IMG/VR virus record: IMGVR_UViG_3300042569_002277
Coordinates: 1 to 21,716 of that record
From: a virus
Length of the DNA: 21,716 nucleotides
Reading direction: 5' to 3' (one strand)
The notes under the pieces are model-generated. The model did no database searches and was not told the DNA's origin. It saw only the letters and a list, made by a program, of their open reading frames with translations. Position 1 is the first letter of the stretch. Each line of letters starts with the position of its first letter. Positions 5,941 through 12,215 of the stretch are shown here, piece by piece. A program made the position numbers and the translations under genes.

Positions 5941-7946
5941 CACGCCACTAGTTGTTTTTTCTTTACTGAAAAACTGCCTTGTGCTTTGGCAGCACCTGCA
6001 CCTCGGCGTGCACCTTTGGAGTCTCCGCCACTGACGCGATCCACTGTGGCTTTACCAAAGTTTCTACGCCTTGCAAAGTAAAACAACTCCAAGAATCTAT
6101 TGAAACTCATGGTCTTGTCCTCAGGAAAGTCCAAGCGGTACACAGTTTTATTTTCTGTTAGTGGTCGATTGAAACTTAAATATTCCCAGATGTTGAAGTC
6201 CAACTCCAGGTTCATGGGATATTGATTTCTATCATCATATTTGATATAGTAACTTCTCTGCAGTTTCATCAAGCTAGCCAGTAGATTGGCCGGCAAGTTG
6301 TAACGTTCTAGGAACTGTTCCAGATGATCATACAGTTGCTCAACTTGATTTTCCTGGTGCATGTTCATGGACGTGCGATGTATAATGTTCCAGCCATGAA
6401 TTTCTACGCCAATCTTGGGATGATTGATACGGCCAGTCATCATCCAGTTGTTGAAATACATACGAGCTTCTGCTTCTTCTTTCTTTACCCAGTCATTGGT
6501 CATAAAGTGTGCAAACAATTCTTCGTAGTAGTCGTTGTAACTAATACCTAGATACTTGTGGATAAAACGTGCAACCAAGGTGGCAAAGCCGTTGATATGA
6601 AACGTGGTCTGGAACCAACTAAAGATCTGTGCATCCAACATCACTGGAGTGGGCATGTCCTTGGTGCCTGTGATAACGTCAATGCTTTCTTCAATGTGTT
6701 CCACACTATAGCTGCCAGCAAAGTAATCTGTCACAGGTTGGCTGGTGATCTTGAACAGTTTTTTCTGCAACAGGTTCATTTCAGCATTTTCCAACAACTG
6801 TGCTTGGAATGTTGTGATGCCAGTGTGCTGATTCAATTCGTACAAGGCATAGAAGTTTTTCTTCCATGTCTCAAGTGTTTCGCCAGGCAGGCCCAGGATC
6901 AATTCTGTGTATGCAGGAATATTGCGTTGGTCACACAGCTCAAACACTTCGTTGAGTTTGTTCATTTCCATGTTCTTGCGACGAATGTTTTCCAACACAT
7001 CATGGTCCAGACTCTGTACACTCAGTGTGAGACCTTGGTTAAACCCCCGAGCATCCAACAGTTTTTTCACAATGTCGATCACTTCTTTCTTTTGGTTCTT
7101 GGCCCATGCTACACTGAATGTTCTTGGTGAGCCAAACTTTTCCTGCATCTCAATAATTTTGTCAGCTATCATGCCATCACGTTCAGGATACATACCAAAG
7201 TTGGCATCAGTGATTGAGATCCAATCAAAGTTGCGGCGAGCCATCCATTCTAGTTCAGCAAACACACGTTCCAGTTCAAATTTCTTAACCTTGTTGTAGG
7301 TCAAACTACCCCAGTCGCAAAAGGTGCAAGCATAAGGACAACCACGATTGGTTTCCAAAGTACCTTGCCAGGTCACTTCGGGATGGTCTGCAATCATTTG
7401 ATCAAATATGCCCGACAAATACGGACTGGGTACCTGGTCCAAGGTATCAATGCGTTCGGCATCTTGTGTTTTTACAGCAACACCGTTGCGATTGATCAAC
7501 AGTCCAGGCACTGACTCCCAGTCGCCTTGTTCAAAATGTTCTAACACTCGCTTGAATGTTATTTCGCCTTCATAACAGATAACCAGATCCATGAATGGTT
7601 CTTTGACAAAAAGATCAGGATCTGTGATGGCTACTTCGGGACCACCAAACACTGTCAACACACCGGGATTGATTTCCTTGATACGTCGAGCCAGCGCATA
7701 ATTGTAGCGATGATTCCACACGTATGTACTGAACGTGACCATGTTGTTTTGCGCCAATCGTTGTGCCAACGGTTCTAACGCATCTCTACGCCATATCCAC
7801 TCAGTCACTGAAAAATTATCACGCACCCAGGGATCCTGCAGTGAATAACTCCATACTACACCTGCTGAATAAGGCAAGTAGTATGCGTTGAATTCTTTTG
7901 GCCCTTGTTGAAAGTTGGGCTGAACAAAGGCTATTTTATATGTCAT
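5940..7946 (-). CDS. B12-binding radical SAM protein, 668 aa
   Basis: A large radical SAM enzyme with an N-terminal cobalamin-binding domain (about 1-145: SVTEWIW, STYVWNHRYNYALARRIK, VFGGPEVAI, ICYEGEITF) and a radical SAM barrel. Cluster ligands are C203-x3-C207-x2-C210 in NRGCPYACTFCDWGS, followed by ITDANFGM, LSVQSLD and ELILGLPGET, all typical. B12-type radical SAM enzymes mostly methylate unactivated carbon or phosphorus, or rearrange substrates. The roughly 260 residues after about 400 form an aromatic, substrate-specific region, and the last 30 are Gly/Ala/Lys-rich. The DxHxxG cobalamin motif is absent, as in many relatives. The gene sits between a GT-A glycosyltransferase (12-base gap) and an SGNH gene, which suggests sugar or lipid modification (inference). 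Confidence 0.88.
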   Translation of the reverse strand: MTYKIAFVQPNFQQGPKEFNAYYLPYSAGVVWSYSLQDPWVRDNFSVTEWIWRRDALEPLAQRLAQNNMVTFSTYVWNHRYNYALARRIKEINPGVLTVFGGPEVAITDPDLFVKEPFMDLVICYEGEITFKRVLEHFEQGDWESVPGLLINRNGVAVKTQDAERIDTLDQVPSPYLSGIFDQMIADHPEVTWQGTLETNRGCPYACTFCDWGSLTYNKVKKFELERVFAELEWMARRNFDWISITDANFGMYPERDGMIADKIIEMQEKFGSPRTFSVAWAKNQKKEVIDIVKKLLDARGFNQGLTLSVQSLDHDVLENIRRKNMEMNKLNEVFELCDQRNIPAYTELILGLPGETLETWKKNFYALYELNQHTGITTFQAQLLENAEMNLLQKKLFKITSQPVTDYFAGSYSVEHIEESIDVITGTKDMPTPVMLDAQIFSWFQTTFHINGFATLVARFIHKYLGISYNDYYEELFAHFMTNDWVKKEEAEARMYFNNWMMTGRINHPKIGVEIHGWNIIHRTSMNMHQENQVEQLYDHLEQFLERYNLPANLLASLMKLQRSYYIKYDDRNQYPMNLELDFNIWEYLSFNRPLTENKTVYRLDFPEDKTMSFNRFLELFYFARRRNFGKATVDRVSGGDSKGARRGAGAAKAQGSFSVKKKQLVA

Positions 7947-7958
7947 CCTGTATTTAAG

Positions 7959-8792
7959 TCATTTAGCAAAGTGCCGGTGCGGATTGTCAAATTGTACCAT
8001 TTGCTTATTGACATCATTCTGGGCTAGTTTTTCCCAAGGATCCTGTGTGCCTTTAAAAATGTTTTGAAAGAATTCAGTGCTAATACCTTGATTGTGCATG
8101 TATGTGGCCAACTTAGCACAGTCTTGATGCCTTAATTCAATTTGTGTTCGACTGTGAAAATCTGCTTCGTCAAATGGGCGTCCTTCTAGTGATGCACGTT
8201 CACGGAATGTGTCATCATTGTTGTTGCCTGTGATGTCAGCACGGTCATGCAACACCCAAACAGGTATGCGTTCCCAGATATCCAGCATGTAGGCCTGTTG
8301 ACTGAGCCAGCCATCTTGTACTGAATGCGGTGAGATATAACCCAGCAGTTCATACCATTTACGTGGCAGGATAGGGAAGATACTGTAGGGATGATCCAGG
8401 TGAGTATGAAATGCCAGCAGTTTGAACTGACCTTCACGGTTCATGATCTCTGTGTCCCAACCTTGTGTTTCCATCACAGCATCATCGTTCCAGATCATTA
8501 GCCAGCGAGCATCTGTGTGTTCAGCCATCTTGTTGTTGTAGATGTGCAGCCTATGATAGCCTTGACGTTCAAACTGCATGGCAGTGTACGTGAGTTCTTG
8601 TTCGTCCAACCACGGTTGTAGTTCCGTCTTGAAGTATTCAGTGCCTGCCGTATCATCGTCGTCAAACGCAAACATCAACTGCAAACGTTCTGGATGATCT
8701 GCAAATTTGATCAGGCTGCGAACACTGCGACCAAGGCTTTCGGTGCGGCCTCGAGTGGCCAATAACATGGCAATATCATACTCAGGTGTCAT
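7959..8792 (-). CDS. GT-A fold glycosyltransferase-like protein, 277 aa
   Basis: A putative glycosyltransferase of the GT2-like GT-A class. The N-terminal strand and loop IAMLLATRGRTESLGRSVRSL is the nucleotide-sugar entry typical of GT2 enzymes (usually P-T-R-x-R). FAFDDDDTAG follows, then WNDDAVM (101-107) with an Asp-Asp pair in the place of the metal-binding DxD. The second half (WYELLGYISPHSVQDGWLSQQ) resembles the acceptor side of such enzymes. There is no transmembrane helix, so it is soluble. Its ATG overlaps the queD stop by 4 bases (ATGA), so it may be expressed with queD from the candidate promoter at 9341-9369. It probably transfers a sugar in the cytoplasm; donor and acceptor are unknown. 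Confidence 0.75.
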   Translation of the reverse strand: MTPEYDIAMLLATRGRTESLGRSVRSLIKFADHPERLQLMFAFDDDDTAGTEYFKTELQPWLDEQELTYTAMQFERQGYHRLHIYNNKMAEHTDARWLMIWNDDAVMETQGWDTEIMNREGQFKLLAFHTHLDHPYSIFPILPRKWYELLGYISPHSVQDGWLSQQAYMLDIWERIPVWVLHDRADITGNNNDDTFRERASLEGRPFDEADFHSRTQIELRHQDCAKLATYMHNQGISTEFFQNIFKGTQDPWEKLAQNDVNKQMVQFDNPHRHFAK

Positions 8793-9322
8793 GCAAACAA
8801 GTCCTCATTCCATTCTCTATGACCTTCGCGGAAAGCCATGTTAGCCTGTGTCTCACGTACTTCTACACGATAGCACCAAAGACGTTCGGCTTCTCCAGCA
8901 CCCCACATGTCAGGAATGTAAACACCGTTGACATACCGGTACAATTGATCTGCCAATCCTTCACAGCCCAATTTAGGCAGGATGGTTAATTTAGCAAGAT
9001 TACGGCGTTGCATTTCCTGGTAGAACTCCAGTTCAGGATCGTCTTCTGCCACCAGCAGGGTATGATCAAATTGGCTTTCCAACACTGACTTGAGTTCTTT
9101 GAGACCGCCATAATCAGCAGCCCAGTTACGTGCGTCCAAGTTGTCTGTTCCAAAGTAGAACTTCATTGAAAATGAATAGCCGTGAATCAAATTGCAATGA
9201 CTGTCTGCCCGCCACTGACGATATGCACATGGAAATGCATCGTGGTACTCTTTTGTACTGGTGTATTTGTATTGTCTTGCTGACATCCAACGGTGACCTA
9301 CTTCGTATTGATCTTGTGACAT
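8789..9322 (-). CDS. queD: QueD-like 6-carboxy-tetrahydropterin synthase (variant zinc motif)
   Basis: A T-fold enzyme that would turn 7,8-dihydroneopterin triphosphate into 6-carboxy-tetrahydropterin, the step between FolE and QueE. Family landmarks are HCNLIHG (C43 is the catalytic Cys position), NWAADYGGLKELKS (as in DFxxLK), FDHTLLV (Asp-His pair), GCEGLADQLY and a C-terminal VRETQAN (acidic pterin anchor). The usual ligands FxAxH and HGH are altered to FPCAY (Y34) and HGY (Y49), leaving H42 and H47. I recall this SHC...HGY form in cyanophage and alphaproteobacterial homologs, so it is probably a real subfamily. The ATG has AGGAG 9 bases upstream. The gene has its own candidate promoter. 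Confidence 0.85.
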   Translation of the reverse strand: MSQDQYEVGHRWMSARQYKYTSTKEYHDAFPCAYRQWRADSHCNLIHGYSFSMKFYFGTDNLDARNWAADYGGLKELKSVLESQFDHTLLVAEDDPELEFYQEMQRRNLAKLTILPKLGCEGLADQLYRYVNGVYIPDMWGAGEAERLWCYRVEVRETQANMAFREGHREWNEDLFA

Positions 9323-9331
9323 GCTTTATCT

Positions 9332-9353
9332 CCTATGTTAATTTTAGCATAGG
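9332..9353 (-). repeat. 6-base inverted repeat over the queD promoter and ribosome site
   Basis: CCTATG (9332-9337) and CATAGG (9348-9353) are perfect inverted copies around a 10-base A+T-rich centre. The centre contains the candidate -10 (9341-9346), and the proximal arm contributes AGG of the AGGAG ribosome site. As DNA it could be an operator. As RNA from an upstream start it could hide the ribosome site. A stem of only six bases may be accidental. Confidence 0.3.
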
Positions 9354-9369
9354 CAGCAGAATTTGTATA
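9341..9369 (-). promoter_or_regulatory. Candidate sigma70-like promoter for queD
   Basis: On the minus strand the -35 is TATACA (9364-9369), followed by a 17-base spacer and the -10 TAAAAT (9341-9346). The spacer ends in TGC, giving an extended -10. Transcription would start near 9334, so the leader is very short and begins just ahead of AGGAG. The -35 matches 4 of 6 and the -10 matches 5 of 6. It lies in the largest gap of the window (about 80 bases), which holds nothing else I can identify except the inverted repeat. Confidence 0.4.
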
Positions 9370-9402
9370 GCGGGATGATGCTCAAAGGCCGCTGAATTGT
9401 AC

Positions 9403-9807
9403 TTATGTTGGTTGTTGATAGCCACCAGCTTTATAGTTGGCCTGTCCAAAGATCACTCCGCGAACGCCACCCACAGGATCAGCACAGTCGCCTGATCGTC
9501 TGGGAATCAAATGCACATGTGGATACATCACAGTTTGTCCAGCGGCTGTGCCCATGTTGATACCTATGTTGAATGCGTCACATTCACCAGCATCGACCAT
9601 TCTACGACCTTCACGCATGGCTGTTTCAAAACAGTCTTGGATCACAGCATCTGTATTGTGTTTGGGCACAAACAACAAATGTCCACGAGTGACAGGATAT
9701 CTATCACGAAACACTGCAACATGAAAGTCAGTCAAGTGGTTGACTGCTAGGTCCCAGGGTGCAACTTTTGCTTGTTGTGCCTGTTCTAATGTTTCGTACT
9801 TGATCAC
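9403..9807 (-). CDS. HIT-family nucleotide hydrolase-like protein, 134 aa
   Basis: A histidine-triad protein, a family that hydrolyses or transfers nucleoside monophosphates (AMP-lysine, Ap4A and similar). The body TRGHLLFVPKHNTD (40-53), the Gly-rich GINMGTAAGQTV (82-93) and the signature YPHVHLIPRR (95-104) are all in place. In the canonical HxHxHxx the first His is Tyr here (Y95). The second His, the usual nucleophile (H97), and the third (H99) are kept. The tail with DPVGGVRGVIF is a known feature of phage and bacterial members of this branch. Length is typical. The start overlaps the acidic 215-aa protein's stop by 4 bases. Its role in infection is unknown. Confidence 0.88.
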   Translation of the reverse strand: MIKYETLEQAQQAKVAPWDLAVNHLTDFHVAVFRDRYPVTRGHLLFVPKHNTDAVIQDCFETAMREGRRMVDAGECDAFNIGINMGTAAGQTVMYPHVHLIPRRSGDCADPVGGVRGVIFGQANYKAGGYQQPT

Positions 9808-10451
9808 TTATTGGGATCCTCAGCAAGTCCGCGCCACTGTTGAATACTGTCCTCACTCCACTTTTGCCCGTCCCAGTCTGCATAAGTTGGAAATGGCCAG
9901 TGTGGAATTTTGTCGTCGGTAATTTGGTAGCGACCTTCACGCACAGGATTAACATCTGATGGGAACCATTCAGTCAGTGGTGGTTCAAGTTTGTCAAGTT
10001 CTACAGCCGGATCCCATTCTGGTTCAGGAATGACATTGCCATCGGCATCCAACACCGAGAACTCTTCACCGGTGTCTCGGTTCACCAACTTCAGCGGACC
10101 TTGAAAATGGTACTCGGTATCATCGTTTGACCAGCCCAGTTCTTCCATGCCTTCGTACCAGTTTTCGTCCCAGGCTGCTTCAATCTGTTCACGTTCCTCT
10201 GCTGACACAGAATCTGGGTATTCCCAATTGCCCCAGCAACCATCATCCAAGCTGTCCAGTTCCCAGTCATAGTCTGCTAGTTCATAGCCGTCTGGGTTGC
10301 GCAAGTCAATGTCGGGCTGCTCGTCGCTTTCACAGTAGAAAGTGCCCCAACGATAGCCTTCAATTTTCTTGATGGTAACGCCATTCTTGTACCACAGTTG
10401 TACTTCGATGGCGTTCTTTTTGTATTCAGTTGATAGTTCCCACGTTGCCAT
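9804..10451 (-). CDS. Acidic Trp-rich conserved phage protein, 215 aa
   Basis: A strongly acidic protein with many Trp and Tyr. It has an N-terminal beta-like part (residues 1-60; WELSTEYKKNAIEVQLWYKN, then GYRWGTFYCESDE), then a region of Asp/Glu/Trp clusters (DYDWELDSLDDGCWGNWEYP, helix EEREQIEAAWDENWYEG, GWSNDDTEYHFQGPLKL) and a Pro-rich C-terminus (FPTYADWDGQKWSEDSIQQW). The layout recalls an uncharacterised protein of marine T4-like phages. The acidity could suit DNA mimicry or binding to a basic partner, but this is only a thought. The ATG has AAGGAG 6 bases upstream. It sits directly upstream of the HIT gene and 2 bases after the Bax-inhibitor-like stop. Confidence 0.72.
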   Translation of the reverse strand: MATWELSTEYKKNAIEVQLWYKNGVTIKKIEGYRWGTFYCESDEQPDIDLRNPDGYELADYDWELDSLDDGCWGNWEYPDSVSAEEREQIEAAWDENWYEGMEELGWSNDDTEYHFQGPLKLVNRDTGEEFSVLDADGNVIPEPEWDPAVELDKLEPPLTEWFPSDVNPVREGRYQITDDKIPHWPFPTYADWDGQKWSEDSIQQWRGLAEDPNK

Positions 10452-10453
10452 GA

Positions 10454-11152
10454 TTACTCCTTTCTACCACCAAACAATTGTAGTAGATTCAAAAACAAGT
10501 TGATAAAGTCCATGTACAAGGTCAATGCACCACGTACTTCTGCACTGTCACTGGTCTCCACACTGAGTTCTTCGCGAATCTTTTGTGTGTCATAGGCAGT
10601 AAGTCCCAGGAAGATTATGATAGCCAATGCACTGATAACCATTTGCATTACAGTTGATCCAATAAAGATGTTCACAATGCTGGCAATGATGATGGCGATC
10701 AAGCCCACAAACATGAACCGGCCCACACTGTCAAGGCTGCGTCGGGTAAAATAGCCATAGCCACTCATCACACCAAACAAAATGGCTGCGCCCATGAATG
10801 CACTCACAATTGATCCCATGGTAAACACTGCAAAGATCATGCTAAAACTCAAGCCCATCAAGGCAGCAAATCCGTGTAAGCACAACTGTGCTGTGGATTT
10901 TGTAGGGTTATTGGCCAACACATAACTCACACCAAATATGGCTGCCAAGGGTGCAAAGATCACAATCCATTTCAACACGCCAGTGAAAAAGAATTGCAAC
11001 AGTTCTGGTGTGGTACCAATCCAATAACTGATCAGCATACTGACCAGAACAGCCAAGCTCATGTGTCCATACACACGACCCATGGCCGAATTAATTTCTT
11101 CTGCTGAACGATAGTTTATAACATCGTTGTCATTGTAGTTTGCGCCAAACAT
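10454..11152 (-). CDS. Bax inhibitor-1 / YccA-like membrane protein
   Basis: A seven-helix integral membrane protein of the BI-1 (TMBIM) family. Hydrophobic segments fall roughly at 30-47, 58-80, 88-112, 115-133, 146-164, 168-186 and a short re-entrant C-terminal one at 211-227. The family's paired acidic residues, which form the pH sensor in bacterial YetJ, appear as D188 (AYDTQKI) and D215 (YMDFINLFLNLLQLFG). Length (232 aa) is normal. Bacterial members are calcium-leak channels or interact with the FtsH/HflKC protease system; for a phage, changing host membrane ion flow or protease quality control is plausible but unproven. The ATG has GGAG 5 bases upstream. It follows a 63-aa gene by 9 bases. 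Confidence 0.9.
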   Translation of the reverse strand: MFGANYNDNDVINYRSAEEINSAMGRVYGHMSLAVLVSMLISYWIGTTPELLQFFFTGVLKWIVIFAPLAAIFGVSYVLANNPTKSTAQLCLHGFAALMGLSFSMIFAVFTMGSIVSAFMGAAILFGVMSGYGYFTRRSLDSVGRFMFVGLIAIIIASIVNIFIGSTVMQMVISALAIIIFLGLTAYDTQKIREELSVETSDSAEVRGALTLYMDFINLFLNLLQLFGGRKE

Positions 11153-11161
11153 AACGTCTCC

Positions 11162-11353
11162 TTAAGTATCAATTTCCATTGAGTTCCACTCTTTGACCAC
11201 GTCAAGCATTTCTGCTTCTGTGTTACAAAGAATCTTGGCACTTTTCCAATCGTTTTCGTCATCACGTCCGCCCACTTCCACCATGAAACCGTTGTCGTAA
11301 CGATTGATGGTGATTGATTCATTTACTTTGCTTAGTTTGGTTAATTTTGCCAT
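11162..11353 (-). CDS. Conserved small phage protein, 63 aa
   Basis: A small soluble protein with the layout of a short beta sheet and a C-terminal helix: SITINRYDNGFMVEVGGRD, then WKSAKILCNTEAEMLDVVKEW. This pattern is familiar from T4-like cyanophages, with no function assigned. The ATG at 11351-11353 has AAGGAAAA 5-9 bases upstream. It lies between the Bax-inhibitor-like gene and the 37-aa gene with about 10-base gaps on each side, all in one minus-strand run from the folE promoter. Confidence 0.78.
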   Translation of the reverse strand: MAKLTKLSKVNESITINRYDNGFMVEVGGRDDENDWKSAKILCNTEAEMLDVVKEWNSMEIDT

Positions 11354-11363
11354 GACTTTTCCT

Positions 11364-11477
11364 TTAAGTTAATTCTACCACTCTATATTGGCTAGCAGGA
11401 TAGTGTTCCTGCAACCACTCCAACAACCCTGGTTCCCAAGGCAGTCGAATCTCGCCTGTGATGTTTGTGATAATCAT
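11364..11477 (-). CDS. Small predicted protein, 37 aa, coupled to folE
   Basis: A short frame reads MIITNITGEIRLPWEPGLLE, continues WLQEHYPASQYRVVELT, and stops at TAA 11364-11366. Its ATG (11475-11477) overlaps the folE stop as ATGA, the junction seen throughout this genome, and the next gene starts 10 bases after its stop, so it fills what would otherwise be a 120-base gap. The composition is protein-like: a beta strand, a Trp-Glu-Pro turn, an amphipathic helix (LLEWLQEHY) and a second strand. There is no strong ribosome site, so translation probably depends on ribosomes ending folE. Function unknown. Confidence 0.65.
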   Translation of the reverse strand: MIITNITGEIRLPWEPGLLEWLQEHYPASQYRVVELT

Positions 11478-12169
11478 CTTGGTGCAAACTCCTGTTGTAG
11501 CTTGATATTGTCCATGAACTCTTTTTTCACACTGTCATCGTCTTTGAACGCACCACGCAACACAGTGGTTTGTGTTAGGCTGGAGTGTGCCATGATGCCG
11601 CGATTCTCACAGCATCCATGCACTGCTTGAATGTAAACGCCCACATCTTTGGATGCAGTTGCTGCCATGATCTCATTGGCTATGTCAATGCACAGTTCTT
11701 CCTGTAGTGTACCACGACGGGCACACCATTGTGCAATGCGGGTGTACTTACTAAGACCAATCAGTTTCTCTGCCGCAATAATGCCAATATAAGCAACCCC
11801 AGCAACGGGTTGGTGATGATGACTACACATACTACGAAGTTCACTGCGAACCACGAGCATGCCTTCGTAACGGTCTGCTGAATCATTTGGAAACGCTGTG
11901 CAATCTGGTGCTGGTTCATATCTTCCTGCCATTATTTCGTTGAAATACATTTTAGCAAGACGTCTTGCTGTGCCCTTTGAGTTAGGATCGTTTTCTCTAT
12001 CAATCAGCAGTGCATCCAACACACCCTCAAAAGCCACAGTGGCTTCGTCAATGAGTTTTTCTTTGATGGCATCACTCATATAATCGCTGATGTTGTCGCC
12101 GGCCCAGAAGCGGCGGCCTCGGGCAGTCATTTGTTCTCTAAGTACTTGTGATAGATTCTTTTCTTGCAT
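11474..12169 (-). CDS. folE: GTP cyclohydrolase I
   Basis: The enzyme converts GTP to 7,8-dihydroneopterin triphosphate, the first step of both folate and 7-deazaguanine synthesis. The catalytic half is complete: CSHHHQPVAG (zinc ligands C115, H118), IGLSKYTRIAQWCARR, LQEELCIDIANEI and HGCCENRG (third zinc ligand C186). The N-terminal helices with KGTARRLAKMYFNEI are also usual. The length (231 aa) matches homologs. With queD and queE in the window the product most likely feeds preQ0-type base synthesis rather than folate. The ATG has GGAG 6 bases upstream and lies close behind a good promoter (12187-12215). It is coupled to the 37-aa gene. Confidence 0.95.
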   Translation of the reverse strand: MQEKNLSQVLREQMTARGRRFWAGDNISDYMSDAIKEKLIDEATVAFEGVLDALLIDRENDPNSKGTARRLAKMYFNEIMAGRYEPAPDCTAFPNDSADRYEGMLVVRSELRSMCSHHHQPVAGVAYIGIIAAEKLIGLSKYTRIAQWCARRGTLQEELCIDIANEIMAATASKDVGVYIQAVHGCCENRGIMAHSSLTQTTVLRGAFKDDDSVKKEFMDNIKLQQEFAPR

Positions 12170-12186
12170 TGTTACTCCAGTGTGTG

Positions 12187-12215
12187 ATTGTACACTATTT
12201 AGATCTTGCAGTCAA
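12187..12215 (-). promoter_or_regulatory. Sigma70-like promoter upstream of folE
   Basis: On the minus strand TTGACT (12210-12215) and TACAAT (12187-12192) are separated by exactly 17 bases; each matches 5 of 6 consensus bases. The predicted start near 12180 gives a leader of about 11 bases containing GGAG. The -35 overlaps the stop codon of the upstream glycosyltransferase-like gene. This is the best host-type promoter in the window and suggests early expression of folE and the genes after it by unmodified host polymerase. Confidence 0.65.

Noticed and set aside
6558-7130. A 190-codon plus-strand frame opposite the B12 radical SAM gene
   Set aside because: It lies wholly within a strongly supported minus-strand gene, has no ribosome site or recognisable motif, and its composition (many Cys, His, Phe, Val) is what a shadow of that gene would give.
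9365-9402. A stem AGCGG/CCGCT after the HIT gene as a terminator
   Set aside because: The stem is only five bases with a long loop and no T-run follows, so it does not qualify as a rho-independent terminator.
9403-9807. HIT protein as inactive because the first His of the triad is Tyr
   Set aside because: The nucleophilic second His and the third His are kept, and the first position varies in active relatives.
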